Positions 33,083 through 42,389 of a DNA stretch of 48,016 nucleotides are shown here, in pieces. This stretch comes from Paracoccaceae bacterium (GTDB lineage Bacteria; Pseudomonadota; Alphaproteobacteria; Rhodobacterales; Rhodobacteraceae), in assembly GCA_026709265.1 (NCBI GenBank), contig JAPOTI010000073.1:1-48016 (forward strand). Direction: 5' to 3'. Each line of letters begins with the position of its first letter. The stretch's first letter is position 1. Under the pieces are notes generated by a model, which worked only from the letters and a program-made list of their open reading frames with translations, was not told the origin of the DNA and searched no databases. The translations under genes and the position numbers were made by a program.

Positions 33083-34375
33083 CTATTTACCGATACAAAA
33101 ACCGGAAAAGATCTCCTCAAGCACGTCTTCTATATCGACATGTCCGGTCAGCGATTCTAGCGAACGAATTGCATAGCGCAAGTCCTCGGCGACCAGTTCA
33201 CTCCGCGCGCCCTCCTGTAGGTGACCGAGGGCCACCAAGAGAATTTCATGGCTGGATTCAATCGCTCTGCGGTGACGGACATGTGCAGCCGTCATCGCCG
33301 TCCGCGAGCGCTTTGTTAATTCACCGGTGATCGCATCTATCAAGGCGTCAACACCGTCGCCGGTGATTCCAGATACGCCGTCAGCAGGCGGTGATTGCAC
33401 AAGATCAGCCTTGCAGGAACGAATGAGGTCGCCGTCCTGATAGGCGGGTGCATGCGTGGGAACTCCAAGATTGTCGACGAGATAAATGCGCAAATCAGCC
33501 GATGCCCCGCGTTCGCGCGCACGTTCGATGCCGAGCAACTCCACCGGATCAGCGGTCTCTTGGATCCCGGCGAGATCCAACAGGGTGACCGGCAGTCCTG
33601 CCAAATCCATGCGCACTTCAACCACATCACGCGTGGTACCCGCTCTTTCAGATGTAATTGCCGCTTCTCTCCCTGCGAGAAAGTTCAACAGGGTTGACTT
33701 GCCGACATTCGGCCGTCCGATGATCGCAACTTCAAATCCTTCACGAATTCTCTCGGCTGCCTTGACGCCTTGAATTTCGTCCCGGAGGTCGTCCACTAGA
33801 TCAATCAGCAAAACGTGCAATTCATCAAGAATATTTGGCGGCAATTCCTCGTCTGAAAAATCAAGCGTCGCCTCGATAAGTGAGGCACATTTGATAAGGC
33901 TGGACCGCCAACGTTCAACCTGGCGCCCCAAGGCACCGCTCAAGAGGCGCAAAGCCAGAACGCGCTGGGCTTCTGTCTCAGCTGCAATCAGGTCAGAAAG
34001 GCCTTCGACTTCTGACAGGTCCATGCGGCCATTCAGAAAGGCCTGTAAAGTAAATTCTCCGGGTTTGGCAAAGCGAAGATTTTCCATCGTGCCCAGGGCT
34101 TCAAGAATTGCGTTGACTGTCGCCACTCCACCATGGACATGCAACTCCAGCGTATCCTCGCCGGTGTAGCTCGCACCTTTGGGCAGATAAACAACCAACG
34201 CCGTATCGAGATGACCGCCGTCACCTCTGCAGAGTTTTCTCAGGGAAATCTTTTTCGGTGGTGGCAGCGGGATTGAAAATGCCGGTGCCACTGATGGCGC
34301 ACAGGGACCAGAGATACGTATGACCGCCACTCCAGCTTTTCCCGGTGCTGATGACAATGCGAAGATTGTGTCCAT
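33083..34375 (-). CDS. mnmE: tRNA modification GTPase MnmE (TrmE)
   Basis: GTPase partner of MnmG, 430 residues. The N-terminal folate-binding domain is DTIFALSSAPGKAGVAVIRISGP, with LELHVHGGVATVNAILEAL and RFAKPGEFTLQAFLNGRMDLS. The G domain has G1 GRPNVGKSTLLN and G2 GTTRDVVE. G3 reads DLAGIQ rather than the usual DTAG, and G4 reads CKAD rather than NKxD. The end is FCIGK with the catalytic Cys. The ATG at 34375 fits the family's MDTIF start; an earlier in-frame ATG adds nine residues. It is transcribed with mnmG. Confidence 0.93.
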   Translation of the reverse strand: MDTIFALSSAPGKAGVAVIRISGPCAPSVAPAFSIPLPPPKKISLRKLCRGDGGHLDTALVVYLPKGASYTGEDTLELHVHGGVATVNAILEALGTMENLRFAKPGEFTLQAFLNGRMDLSEVEGLSDLIAAETEAQRVLALRLLSGALGRQVERWRSSLIKCASLIEATLDFSDEELPPNILDELHVLLIDLVDDLRDEIQGVKAAERIREGFEVAIIGRPNVGKSTLLNFLAGREAAITSERAGTTRDVVEVRMDLAGLPVTLLDLAGIQETADPVELLGIERARERGASADLRIYLVDNLGVPTHAPAYQDGDLIRSCKADLVQSPPADGVSGITGDGVDALIDAITGELTKRSRTAMTAAHVRHRRAIESSHEILLVALGHLQEGARSELVAEDLRYAIRSLESLTGHVDIEDVLEEIFSGFCIGK

Positions 34376-34419
34376 ATTCAGAATACGGCAAAATTCTTGC
34401 ACTCACCGCATGGGAGGAA

Positions 34420-35709
34420 TCAATTCTTCATCGAGTTGAAGAAATCCTCATTGGTCTTCGTGGCCTTGATCTTGGGCAGCAGGAATTCGATCGCTTCTGT
34501 TGTCCCCATTGGGTTGAGGATACGCCGAAGAATGTACATCTTGTGCAATTCCTGCTTGTCAACCAACAGATCCTCTTTTCGTGTTCCCGACTTGATAATA
34601 TCAATCGCCGGAAACATCCTCTTGTCAGCGATTTTCCGGTCGAGCACGATCTCGGAGTTACCAGTTCCCTTGAACTCTTCAAAAATCACTTCGTCCATAC
34701 GGCTTCCTGTGTCGATCAGGGCGGTTGCAATAATCGTCAGGGAGCCACCTTCTTCGATATTGCGGGCCGCCCCAAAAAACCTCTTGGGTCGCTGCAAGGC
34801 ATTCGCATCGACGCCTCCACTCAGAACCTTGCCCGACGAAGGCACGACGGCGTTGAAGGCACGGCCCAGACGCGTAATGGAATCAAGAAGAATGACCACA
34901 TCGCGCTTGTTTTCAACCAACCGTTTGGCCTTTTCAATCACCATTTCCGAAACTTCGACATGCCGCTCTGCTCTTTCATCAAAGGTTGACGCGATCACCT
35001 CTCCCTTCACGCTGCGTTGCATGTCGGTCACTTCTTCCGGTCGCTCATCAATCAGAAGAACAATTAAAAAACATTCGGGGTGATTTTCAGAAATAGAATG
35101 GGCAATATTCTGTAACAAAACGGTTTTGCCGGTGCGCGGTGGAGCGACAATCAAGGCTCTTTGTCCTTTTCCGAGTGGGGACACCAGGTCAATAACCCGT
35201 GCTGACCAATCCTGAACATTCGGCTTGTCAACTTCCATTTTCAGCCGCTCGTCGGGATAAAGCGGCGTCAGATTATCAAACGCGACCAGATGCCGTGCGG
35301 CATCTGGCTTGAGGAAATTAATCTCCGAGACTCCCTCAAGGCTAAAATATCGTTCTTCCTTGACCTGTTGCTCGCCGCGGTTGGGTGCTGTGATGACACC
35401 ACCAACGGTTGCGCCTGTTCGCAAACCGAATTTACGAATAACGCTCGGATGCATGTAAATGTCATCAGGTCCTGGAAGATAATTCGATTCCGGAGCTCGG
35501 AGCATTCCAAACCCATCGGGCAGGATCTTGGCCACGCCGTCACCGTAGGTTTCCCACCCATCCTGGGCACGGACGCGCATGATTTCATACATCATGGCTC
35601 CCTTATCCATGGATGATGCACCCTCAATTTCCAGTTCTTCCGCCATATCCACGAGCTGTTTCGGCTTCATGGACTTGAGTTCAGAAAGTGAAATCCTTCC
35701 TTCGGACAT
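34420..35709 (-). CDS. rho: Transcription termination factor Rho
   Basis: Hexameric RNA helicase/ATPase ending transcription of untranslated RNA; 429 residues. The N-terminal Rho domain is [20 protein letters not shown]. The RNA-binding fold follows with [21 protein letters not shown]. Walker A is [15 protein letters not shown], Walker [18 protein letters not shown]-loop [14 protein letters not shown]-loop [22 protein letters not shown]. The ATG at 35709 has AAAGGTG upstream; an earlier in-frame start would add 15 unfamiliar residues. The 178-base gap behind it may be a Rho leader used for autoregulation. Confidence 0.95.
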   Translation of the reverse strand: MSEGRISLSELKSMKPKQLVDMAEELEIEGASSMDKGAMMYEIMRVRAQDGWETYGDGVAKILPDGFGMLRAPESNYLPGPDDIYMHPSVIRKFGLRTGATVGGVITAPNRGEQQVKEERYFSLEGVSEINFLKPDAARHLVAFDNLTPLYPDERLKMEVDKPNVQDWSARVIDLVSPLGKGQRALIVAPPRTGKTVLLQNIAHSISENHPECFLIVLLIDERPEEVTDMQRSVKGEVIASTFDERAERHVEVSEMVIEKAKRLVENKRDVVILLDSITRLGRAFNAVVPSSGKVLSGGVDANALQRPKRFFGAARNIEEGGSLTIIATALIDTGSRMDEVIFEEFKGTGNSEIVLDRKIADKRMFPAIDIIKSGTRKEDLLVDKQELHKMYILRRILNPMGTTEAIEFLLPKIKATKTNEDFFNSMKN

Positions 35710-35887
35710 TCTGCTCACCTTTACTTTGCGGAAAATCCCGGTGCGGGCATCCATCTCACGATTTTGGGGGAATTATTCTGACCAACCCAGCCAGTGTTCG
35801 CTCGTTAATACGGGAATCACTCAGCGTCAAGCAGAAAACCGCCAGAACGCTGTTATGGCCAACGTATCAGGATGACAGGACTATGTC

Positions 35888-36667
35888 TCAGTTATCACTT
35901 TCGCTCTTTGATGGAATATAGCGGCCGACCCAGGCTGCGATAACTGCTGCTGCATATTGGGCATCTTCTTGTCGCGTGATCAAATGGTCAGCCTTGTCGA
36001 GAGCCACGAAGGATTTGGGATGTTTGGCCGCAGCAAATATTTCAGCGGCATTCTCAATGCCAACAGTTGCATCCAGTGGCGCATGCAGGATCAGCAGGGC
36101 ACGGCGCAAATTTGCGATCGCTGGTTTGAGCGCGGCGCTGTCAATATCATCAACAAACTGTTTCTTGATTCTGAAATATCGCCCGCCAAGATTGACCTCG
36201 GCTTCACCCTCAGATTTGATCTTGTGAAGATTCTTGCCAAAATGATGGGCAACATGCGCGGGGTCAGCCGGTGCCCCGATGGTAACGACGGCCTTTACCG
36301 AGTGAATATTGCCAGCAGCCTTCAGAACCGCTGCACCGCCGAGAGAATGGCCAATGATTATCGAAGGTGCCAGCCCCATGCTTTCAAGATGCCTTGCAGC
36401 ATATTCGAGGTCGGTGACATTCGATGTAAAATTGGTATTTTCGAATTCTCCCTCGGAATGTCCGAGACCGGAAAAATCAAACCGGAGAACGGCGATTCCA
36501 AGTCCAGACAATGCCTCCGCTATGCGCCGTGCCGCTGGAATGTCCTTTGAACAGGTAAAGCAATGTGCGAACAAAGCTGTTGTCCTGGGCGTCGTGTCAG
36601 GCCGATCAAGCCGCGCCGATAGGTTGTCGCCTGCATGACCACGAAAAACCAAGCGCTCAGTCGTCAT
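35888..36667 (-). CDS. Alpha/beta hydrolase (N-terminal module of hydrolase-OsmC proteins)
   Basis: A 259-residue serine hydrolase. The oxyanion region is FAHCFTCSKDIPAARRIAEAL, followed by RFDFSGLGHSEGEFENTNF. The nucleophile is in IIGHSLGGAAVLKA, the likely acid Asp in LILHAPLDATVGIENA and the base His in LDKADHLITR. The sequence matches the N-terminal half of a fusion common in this group, where an OsmC-type peroxidase domain follows. Here a stop comes after the hydrolase and no OsmC domain is seen downstream, so it is an unfused or shortened form. It lies between rho and hemJ. Confidence 0.85.
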   Translation of the reverse strand: MTTERLVFRGHAGDNLSARLDRPDTTPRTTALFAHCFTCSKDIPAARRIAEALSGLGIAVLRFDFSGLGHSEGEFENTNFTSNVTDLEYAARHLESMGLAPSIIIGHSLGGAAVLKAAGNIHSVKAVVTIGAPADPAHVAHHFGKNLHKIKSEGEAEVNLGGRYFRIKKQFVDDIDSAALKPAIANLRRALLILHAPLDATVGIENAAEIFAAAKHPKSFVALDKADHLITRQEDAQYAAAVIAAWVGRYIPSKSESDN

Positions 36668-36796
36668 CTCTCGCTCCTATACCGATTTTGTGTTTGTCAT
36701 CATCAATATCCAGGACCACCAGTGCCTCGGCCGTGCTGCCATGAGAATGCTGCGGGTGTGTCATCGGGGGGCTTTTGTCCAATCTTCATCATGACT

Positions 36797-37282
36797 TCAG
36801 AAGGGTCTGACAATGACCATCACCACGATCACCAACATCAGGACCGTTGGGACTTCATTCATCTTCCGAAAGTGTTTTGCCGTAACTTGACATGTCCCGG
36901 CCAGCAATTCATGGCGGCGACCGGCCAACCACATGTGAAACCAGGTCATCGCAAGGACCGCAGCAACCTTCACATATATCCATACGGCACCCCAGTCCGC
37001 GGTTCCGGGAACCATCAACAAAAGCAATCCAAATAGCCAGCTCAAAATCATTGCCGGGGTTGCGATGATCTGCAACAGTCGGCGTTCCATCACCGTGAAT
37101 AGATCATGCGAAACAGACTGCCCTCCTCCGGACTCCGTATGATAGACATAGAGCCGCGGCAAATAAAAGAGAGCTGCCATCCAGGAAATGACCGAGATGA
37201 TATGACCGGCCTTTATCCATAGATAGATTGGTTCGAGAAAACCCAACAATTGAAAAACCTTTTGCGACAGGGAAGACAACAA
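36797..37282 (-). CDS. hemJ: Protoporphyrinogen IX oxidase HemJ
   Basis: Membrane enzyme oxidising protoporphyrinogen IX in haem synthesis; 161 residues with about four or five membrane segments. Family marks: WIKAGHIISVISWMAALFYLPRLYVYH with the functional His and Arg, then MERRLLQIIATPAMILSW, VKVAAVLAMTWFHMWL and KHFRKMNEVPTVLML. hemE often sits in this neighbourhood in related genomes and is absent here. It is the first minus-strand gene left of the putative origin. Confidence 0.9.
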   Translation of the reverse strand: MLSSLSQKVFQLLGFLEPIYLWIKAGHIISVISWMAALFYLPRLYVYHTESGGGQSVSHDLFTVMERRLLQIIATPAMILSWLFGLLLLMVPGTADWGAVWIYVKVAAVLAMTWFHMWLAGRRHELLAGTCQVTAKHFRKMNEVPTVLMLVIVVMVIVRPF

Positions 37283-37579
37283 ATAAGAAGGAATAAGAAA
37301 AAAAGAAAGTGATTGATGTTGGTGCTTGAGAAATCAGTGGAAACTTCGCAGAATCAAGCGGAGTGTGTCCCAGCCCAACCAAATTCAAAGGTGACTATAC
37401 ATTTGATTTCACGTAGATTTTAAGGCCTCCGTGAGGATTGCATATGAATTTCGAATTTGAAAGAGGCCAATGTATGTTCTTGTTGATTGCGACGTGAAAA
37501 TTGTTGATGATCCCTCGTGAGCGAAATCTTTTAAAGGATGTTGAGGGTTTCAGAATGAGTTATCCACAGGGTTATTGAT
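37283..37579. other. oriC: Putative replication origin region (hemJ/maf divergent gap)
   Basis: A 297-base non-coding gap with an AT-rich left part (about 37280-37320, with A-runs) and a perfect DnaA box TTATCCACA at 37560-37568, 12 bases before maf. Genes to its left up to parB are all on the minus strand and those to its right up to dnaQ are all on the plus strand, so both arms read away from it. In Caulobacter and relatives the origin lies at this hem/maf-side junction. Other DnaA boxes are not obvious, so the call is positional plus one motif. Confidence 0.55.
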
Positions 37580-38179
37580 GTGACAGCGTCAGTTGTCCTG
37601 GCCTCTGCTTCGCCGATCCGGAAAAGACTTCTGGAGGCAGCGGGCGTCATTCTGGATGTTCGTCCAGCAATGATCGATGAAGAGACCATACGACAGTCTT
37701 TACAGGCGGAAAATGTCAATTCCATGGAAATGGCAACAACATTGGCCGAGCTCAAAGCGCGGCGTATCTCCCGTTCATCTGACCAGCATCTCACGATTGG
37801 TTGTGATCAGATACTGGAGTTTGAAGGTGAGATCTGTTCGAAATCCGAGCGGCATGAAGATGCGCGTTTGTTGCTGAGAAGACTGCGTGGCAAGAGCCAT
37901 TCCCTGTATGCCGCGGCGGTTATTTGTGAACAGGGAAAGCCTGTCTGGAGAAGCGTTTCCAGCGCCAGAGTGACAATGAGATCTTATTCGGACGCGTATC
38001 TTGAATCATATTTGCGCCGCGGTGGGGAGAATCTACGGGGCAGTGTGGGTTGTTATCACATCGAGGAAGAGGGTATCCGGCTGATTGCAGAATTGTCAGG
38101 TGACATTTATGCAGTTTATGGACTGCCGATGATCGCATTGCTTGGCTATCTGATCGATAGGGGAATCTTGGACAGCTGA
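37580..38179 (+). CDS. maf: Maf-family nucleotide pyrophosphatase
   Basis: Hydrolyses non-canonical or surplus nucleoside triphosphates; 199 residues, GTG start at 37580. The N-terminal motif is LASASPIRKRLLEAAG. The mid motif is IGCDQILEFEGEICSKS, where many homologs have AADTVV. The C-terminal motif is RGSVGCYHIEEEGIRLI, then IYAVYGLPMIALLGYL. This variant is the type seen in Rhodobacterales. It is the first gene right of the putative origin, and its stop overlaps the aroE start (TGATG). Confidence 0.9.
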   Translation: MTASVVLASASPIRKRLLEAAGVILDVRPAMIDEETIRQSLQAENVNSMEMATTLAELKARRISRSSDQHLTIGCDQILEFEGEICSKSERHEDARLLLRRLRGKSHSLYAAAVICEQGKPVWRSVSSARVTMRSYSDAYLESYLRRGGENLRGSVGCYHIEEEGIRLIAELSGDIYAVYGLPMIALLGYLIDRGILDS

Positions 38180-39024
38180 TGAAAGACGTCAAGTCAAAAC
38201 CACCGGCATTGGTTGGAGTTATTGGTCAACCAATTGGGCATTCACTGTCACCGGCAATACACAACTACTGGATGCGCAGGCACGGCATCAAGGGATACTA
38301 TATTCCAATAGAGATTGCCCGTGAGAATCTCGCGGAAGCGATAAAGGCATTGCCCAAGATGAATTTCCGGGGTGTCAATATCACATTACCGCATAAGGAA
38401 TCCATACTGCATTCCTGTGACTCGGTGTCTGACGAAGCGGCATTGATGGGCGCGGTGAATACCCTGACTATTTCTGAAAGCGGCAGGATTCATGGAGACA
38501 ATACCGACGGGTTTGGGTTCCTGGAGAGTCTCACTGAAGGTCGGCCTGGCTGGCAGGCGGATGCCGCACCCATTCTGGTTCTGGGTGCTGGCGGGGCTGC
38601 GCGAGGTATTATCCATGCACTGATCGCGGCTGGTGCCGAGGAAATTCACGTCGCCAACAGGACGCGGGAGAAAGCTGATTCAATGCGGAGTGACTTCGGA
38701 GTCCGGGTGATGGGTCATGGCATGGATTCGATCACCAAGCTGGTTGCTAAAATGGGCACTGTCATCAATACGACATCGTTGGGGATGACGGGCAAGCCGC
38801 CTGTACTTTTCCCATATGCGAGTCTCAAAGAAAATACGGTTGTTTTGGACCTTGTCTATACACCGCTCGAGACAGAATTTATCCAGCAATCCAGAGCACG
38901 GAACTGTATCACGATCGACGGTCTCGGGATGCTCCTTCATCAGGCAGCCTTCTCTTTCAATCATTGGTTCAATGTCAAACCTGAAGTGACCCAGTCGCTA
39001 CGTCACTCGATTGTTGGCGAATGA
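38179..39024 (+). CDS. aroE: Shikimate dehydrogenase
   Basis: NADPH-dependent reduction of 3-dehydroshikimate in aromatic amino-acid synthesis; 281 residues. Substrate-binding motifs are GQPIGHSLSPAIHNYW, GVNITLPHKES (catalytic Lys) and GDNTDGFGF (catalytic Asp). NADP loop VLGAGGAARGIIHALI, then VANRTREKAD; the C-terminal segment is GLGMLLHQAAFSF. It overlaps maf and coaE by a few bases, so the four genes maf-aroE-coaE-dnaQ form one operon. Confidence 0.94.
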   Translation: MKDVKSKPPALVGVIGQPIGHSLSPAIHNYWMRRHGIKGYYIPIEIARENLAEAIKALPKMNFRGVNITLPHKESILHSCDSVSDEAALMGAVNTLTISESGRIHGDNTDGFGFLESLTEGRPGWQADAAPILVLGAGGAARGIIHALIAAGAEEIHVANRTREKADSMRSDFGVRVMGHGMDSITKLVAKMGTVINTTSLGMTGKPPVLFPYASLKENTVVLDLVYTPLETEFIQQSRARNCITIDGLGMLLHQAAFSFNHWFNVKPEVTQSLRHSIVGE

Positions 39025-39632
39025 CCAGCCCCCTTTTCTGTTTGGGTTTGACAGGATCAATCGGGATGGGAAAGTCGACGGCGGGTGCGGTCTTCTCGTC
39101 TCTCGATATTCCGGTCTGGGATGCCGATCAGGCGGTTGCCAGGATATATTCGTCCGGTGACAGCGGGAGCCGCGCCCTGGCGGTGATTGTTCCAGAGGCT
39201 GTACCGGATCCCAAAGGTCCAGTCTGCAAGGAAAGACTGAAGGAAAAATTGACGCAGGAACCCGGCCTGCTTCGGGACATTGAAGAGGCGATCCATCCGC
39301 TGGTGCACCATGACAGGCAGCAGTTCGTGGAACAGGCAGCCGAGACGGGTTCAGACCTTGTTGTTTGCGAAGTTCCCCTGCTGTTTGAGTCGGGATCGGC
39401 GGCGGAGTTTGATGCTGTCGCAGTGGTTTCCACTTCCGCTGCGCAACAGGAGAATCGGGTCATGCGCCGTGCGGGGATGACACGGGAGCGGTTCAGAACA
39501 TTCCGTGATCGACAAATGTCGGATTCGGAAAAACGCCGACTTGCGGATTACGTGATTCGATCTTGTGATATCCAGACAATGCGCAGTGATGTCACAACTT
39601 TAGTGAGAAAAATCAGGGAATTAACCGGATGA
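39021..39632 (+). CDS. coaE: Dephospho-CoA kinase
   Basis: Last step of coenzyme A synthesis; 203 residues. P-loop GLTGSIGMGKSTAGAVF at residues 8-24, then DIPVWDADQAVARIY, IEEAIHPLVHHDRQ and VCEVPLLFESG. The lid region is RRAGMTRERFRTFRDRQMSDSEKRRLADYVI. ATGA overlaps with aroE upstream and dnaQ downstream. Confidence 0.93.
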   Translation: MTSPLFCLGLTGSIGMGKSTAGAVFSSLDIPVWDADQAVARIYSSGDSGSRALAVIVPEAVPDPKGPVCKERLKEKLTQEPGLLRDIEEAIHPLVHHDRQQFVEQAAETGSDLVVCEVPLLFESGSAAEFDAVAVVSTSAAQQENRVMRRAGMTRERFRTFRDRQMSDSEKRRLADYVIRSCDIQTMRSDVTTLVRKIRELTG

Positions 39633-40333
39633 CTATCATTGCACTCGATGTGGAAACGACTGGCCTGAAGCCCGAGGATGGTCACCGGATTGTGGAAATC
39701 GGAATGGTCGAACTCGACGAAAGACAGCTCCAGCGCACCGGCCGGCTTTTGCACAAATATGTGAATCCAGAACGCCCCATGTCGGATGGAGCTTATGAAG
39801 TTCATGGACTGGGCGATGATTTCCTGAAGGACAAGCCGGTTTTTTCCGAGATTGCCGAAGAACTGCTGGAGTTTGTTGGCGATTGTTCGCTGCTGGCGCA
39901 TAATGCGATGTTTGACCTCGGCTTTTTGAATTCCGAACTCGCAGCGGTCGGCTTCGAGGAATTTCACCCGAACCGGGTCCACGACTCGCTTCGGTTGGCA
40001 CGCGAGGAACTTCCGCAACTCACACGATTCAACCTCGATGCACTGTGCCGACATTTCAAGATTGATAATTCAGGTCGGGAAAAACATGGCGCGCTGCTTG
40101 ATGCAGAGCTTCTTGCAGACGTCTATTTTCACCTGCTTGGCGGCGATCAAGATCTGTTCACGCAGTTTGACAATCAGATTCATGAAACCGAAGACCAGGC
40201 GGAGGCGACAAGAGCGACAGCTGCCCAGCGACCTGCAACCTTGGCACCGTTACTCACCGAGGAAGAGGACATCGCGCATCGAGAAGCCATCAAACAGCTT
40301 GGCGAGGATGCGTTGTGGAATCGCTGGTTGTGA
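39629..40333 (+). CDS. dnaQ: DNA polymerase III epsilon subunit (3'-5' exonuclease)
   Basis: Proofreading exonuclease, 234 residues. Exo I is IALDVETTGLKPEDGHRIVEIG (catalytic Asp and Glu). Exo II is LLAHNAMFDLGFLNSEL. Exo III is REKHGALLDAELLADVYF (His and Asp). A C-terminal tail after residue 185 carries the region for contact with the alpha subunit. It is the last gene of the maf operon, and a GC-rich hairpin follows in the convergent gap before secB. Confidence 0.94.
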   Translation: MTIIALDVETTGLKPEDGHRIVEIGMVELDERQLQRTGRLLHKYVNPERPMSDGAYEVHGLGDDFLKDKPVFSEIAEELLEFVGDCSLLAHNAMFDLGFLNSELAAVGFEEFHPNRVHDSLRLAREELPQLTRFNLDALCRHFKIDNSGREKHGALLDAELLADVYFHLLGGDQDLFTQFDNQIHETEDQAEATRATAAQRPATLAPLLTEEEDIAHREAIKQLGEDALWNRWL

Positions 40334-40415
40334 GATACGCGCAGTTCGCTTCCATCGATGTTCAGAAGGCGGAACAAGATCTTCCGAATCCTATGACACC
40401 ATCCCGCGACCCGAG

Positions 40416-40431
40416 CCCCGGCTTTCCGGGG
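40416..40431. terminator. Hairpin between convergent dnaQ and secB
   Basis: Perfect 6-bp stem CCCCGG / CCGGGG with a CTTT loop, directly after the secB stop on the minus strand and 82 bases past the dnaQ stop on the plus strand. No clear T-tract on either side, so it may be only a partial or Rho-assisted terminator. Confidence 0.5.
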
Positions 40432-40944
40432 TCAGGTGTTCGTGGACGGGTCGGATAAACGCGCTTCGCGAACCTTCTTTTCATAAAGTTCAGCGAAGTT
40501 GATCAATTGCATCTGGTGCGGCGGAAAACCACCATCGCCCGTCATGTCGGCGACGATCCGTCGCAGAAACGGGAACATCAGTTGTGGACCCTGTGTCAAC
40601 AGAAAAGCGCGGATCTTGACTTCCGGCAGATTGTCGACGGCGAACATGGCGCAATATTCGATGTCCAGCAAATAGATGCTCTTGTCTTCTGACTTGGCTT
40701 CAAGATTCATGCTGATGATGACTTGAAAAAGTCCCTGCCCATCGTCAGTTTTTCCCTGTCGCGCCAAGTCAACCTTCATCGTGAGGTCATGATTGAGCTT
40801 TCCCGCGCTGAGACCCGTTATCCTGTCGCCCCGCTGCGCAGCGAAATTTTCAAAAGACAAGTCACGGATGAACATCGTGAGAATAGAAACACGAAAGCGA
40901 AAGTCCTCGGCGGTTGTTCGGCCGTTACTCTTTTCATTTTCCAT
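40432..40944 (-). CDS. secB: Protein-export chaperone SecB
   Basis: Tetrameric cytoplasmic chaperone delivering unfolded precursors to SecA; 170 residues. Family features are FIRDLSFENFAAQR, LTMKVDLARQGKTDDGQGLFQVIISMNLEA, YCAMFAVDNLPE, and LMFPFLRRIVADMTGDGGFPPHQMQLINFAELY. The ATG at 40944 (MENEKSNGRTT) is used; an earlier in-frame start adds 15 cysteine-containing residues unlike SecB. Its place by dnaQ is standard for this group. Confidence 0.93.
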   Translation of the reverse strand: MENEKSNGRTTAEDFRFRVSILTMFIRDLSFENFAAQRGDRITGLSAGKLNHDLTMKVDLARQGKTDDGQGLFQVIISMNLEAKSEDKSIYLLDIEYCAMFAVDNLPEVKIRAFLLTQGPQLMFPFLRRIVADMTGDGGFPPHQMQLINFAELYEKKVREARLSDPSTNT

Positions 40945-41029
40945 GATGACACCCACGCAACCGCATGTCAGTTGGATATGGCATCCCAAATTTTGAGTTC
41001 AAGTACAGAATTCGGTGACATGCCCTGAC

Positions 41030-41983
41030 TCAGCTGCAACTTTCACCTTTGCCCTTGCGGGCCAGTTGGTAAACGAGGTTTGCAGCCGCAAAATCGCCGA
41101 GTGCGATTCCACGAAAAGCGAAAGCGGCGGGACGGCGACCTGGGTCAACCTGCCCGGTTACCAACCCAACCAGGTCACCAGCAATGGTTTGGTGACGCAA
41201 TAACGGGCGTTCGGCGGTCCTTTCCTGTTCCAGATCATCGATAACAAGAGTTTTGAAAATATGAAGACTATCGGGCTTCCAGGGAATGCACAGGTCAGTG
41301 ATCGTAGCGAAGGCGGTGGGTTTCATCCATCGTGCGTTCAGGAACGGGGTGACGGAATAGTCGAGCGTAATTGAGGTCACGACGATATCGGCCGTCCTGA
41401 GGGTTTCTTCGGCGTCTGTCGCACGGGCAGAGATCCCGAGTTGACGTGCTTTTGCACAAAATTCTTCCTCCGCGGCACGGGTCCGGCTGCAAACCAGGAC
41501 ATGTCGAACAGGAAAAAACCCGATCAATGCAGCAAGATGGCTGTGTGCCTGCACACCGCAACCAATGAAACCGATGGTCTGCGACTGTGGTTCAGCCAAA
41601 TGCCGTGCCGCGATTACCGAGAGCGCAGCGGTGCGCTGTGCCGTGATCCAGTTGGCATCCATCACGGCTTTCAGGAGTCCGGTTTTGGCGTCGAGCAGCA
41701 GGATTGCCCCGTTGATTCTTGGCAAGTTGCGATCAGGATTGTCAGGGATAACACTCACCGTCTTGAGGGCTGTCACTGCGTCGTCGCTGGCGAGTGTTGA
41801 CATCACATAGCGCCCCTGTCCCGGCAGCAGCACAGATTTGGGTGCCACGTGGATTCGCCCTTTGGCCTTGGCCACCAACGCAGCTTCGATGGCATCCACC
41901 AGCCTCGAGGGTGAAATCCTTAACGCTGCAATGTCTTTGTCAGAAATAAAGATATGATCATCTCGGTCAGAATTTGAGTTCAT
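41030..41983 (-). CDS. Ornithine cyclodeaminase / mu-crystallin family protein
   Basis: NAD(P)-dependent family including ornithine cyclodeaminase, alanine dehydrogenase and ketimine reductases; 317 residues. RINGAILLLDAKTGLLKAVMDANWITAQRTAALSVIAARHLA is the family core with the active-site Arg and Lys regions; the dinucleotide fold is IGFIGCGVQAHSHLAAL. FAFRGIALGDFAAANLVYQLA matches the C-terminal 'GxAxxDxAxAxxVY' pattern. The substrate cannot be assigned. It is divergent from the downstream ABC operon, which could transport an amine or amino-acid derivative related to this enzyme. Confidence 0.87.
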   Translation of the reverse strand: MNSNSDRDDHIFISDKDIAALRISPSRLVDAIEAALVAKAKGRIHVAPKSVLLPGQGRYVMSTLASDDAVTALKTVSVIPDNPDRNLPRINGAILLLDAKTGLLKAVMDANWITAQRTAALSVIAARHLAEPQSQTIGFIGCGVQAHSHLAALIGFFPVRHVLVCSRTRAAEEEFCAKARQLGISARATDAEETLRTADIVVTSITLDYSVTPFLNARWMKPTAFATITDLCIPWKPDSLHIFKTLVIDDLEQERTAERPLLRHQTIAGDLVGLVTGQVDPGRRPAAFAFRGIALGDFAAANLVYQLARKGKGESCS

Positions 41984-42389
41984 TTAAGCACCGTTTGGGG
42001 CCGGAATGTTGCAGGGCATTGCCGATCCTTGTCTACACGGCTCCATATTGACGTGCATCCCACAAGTCGCCTTGTGCAATGGAATAAATCACCAATTCTG
42101 TTTGGCGGGCGGAGCAATTGACCGAGACGTTTCAGCATGATAGGGACGACGGCGTTCAAAGAGCGGGAATCATGGAGATCTTCAAGGGTTTTCCACAAAG
42201 GCAAGGGGATCGTGGTGTTTGGATAAATGTGGGATTTCCATCAGCAAACACGATGATCTGAGACAACAGTGCGAAATCGAGGTGATCGATCCTATAGCCT
42301 TCCTTGTTTGGTCAGTGGCAACGCGAAGATCGAAATCTGACCCGTTTGTTGAGACAAGATCTTAAGGAATTCCAACTAGAGGTACGCTC
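41984..42389. other. 406-bp divergent gap before the ABC operon
   Basis: No gene or RNA was recognised. The gap should hold promoters for the minus-strand cyclodeaminase-family gene and the plus-strand transporter operon. AGAGGT precedes the binding-protein ATG. No strong palindrome was found. Confidence 0.4.
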
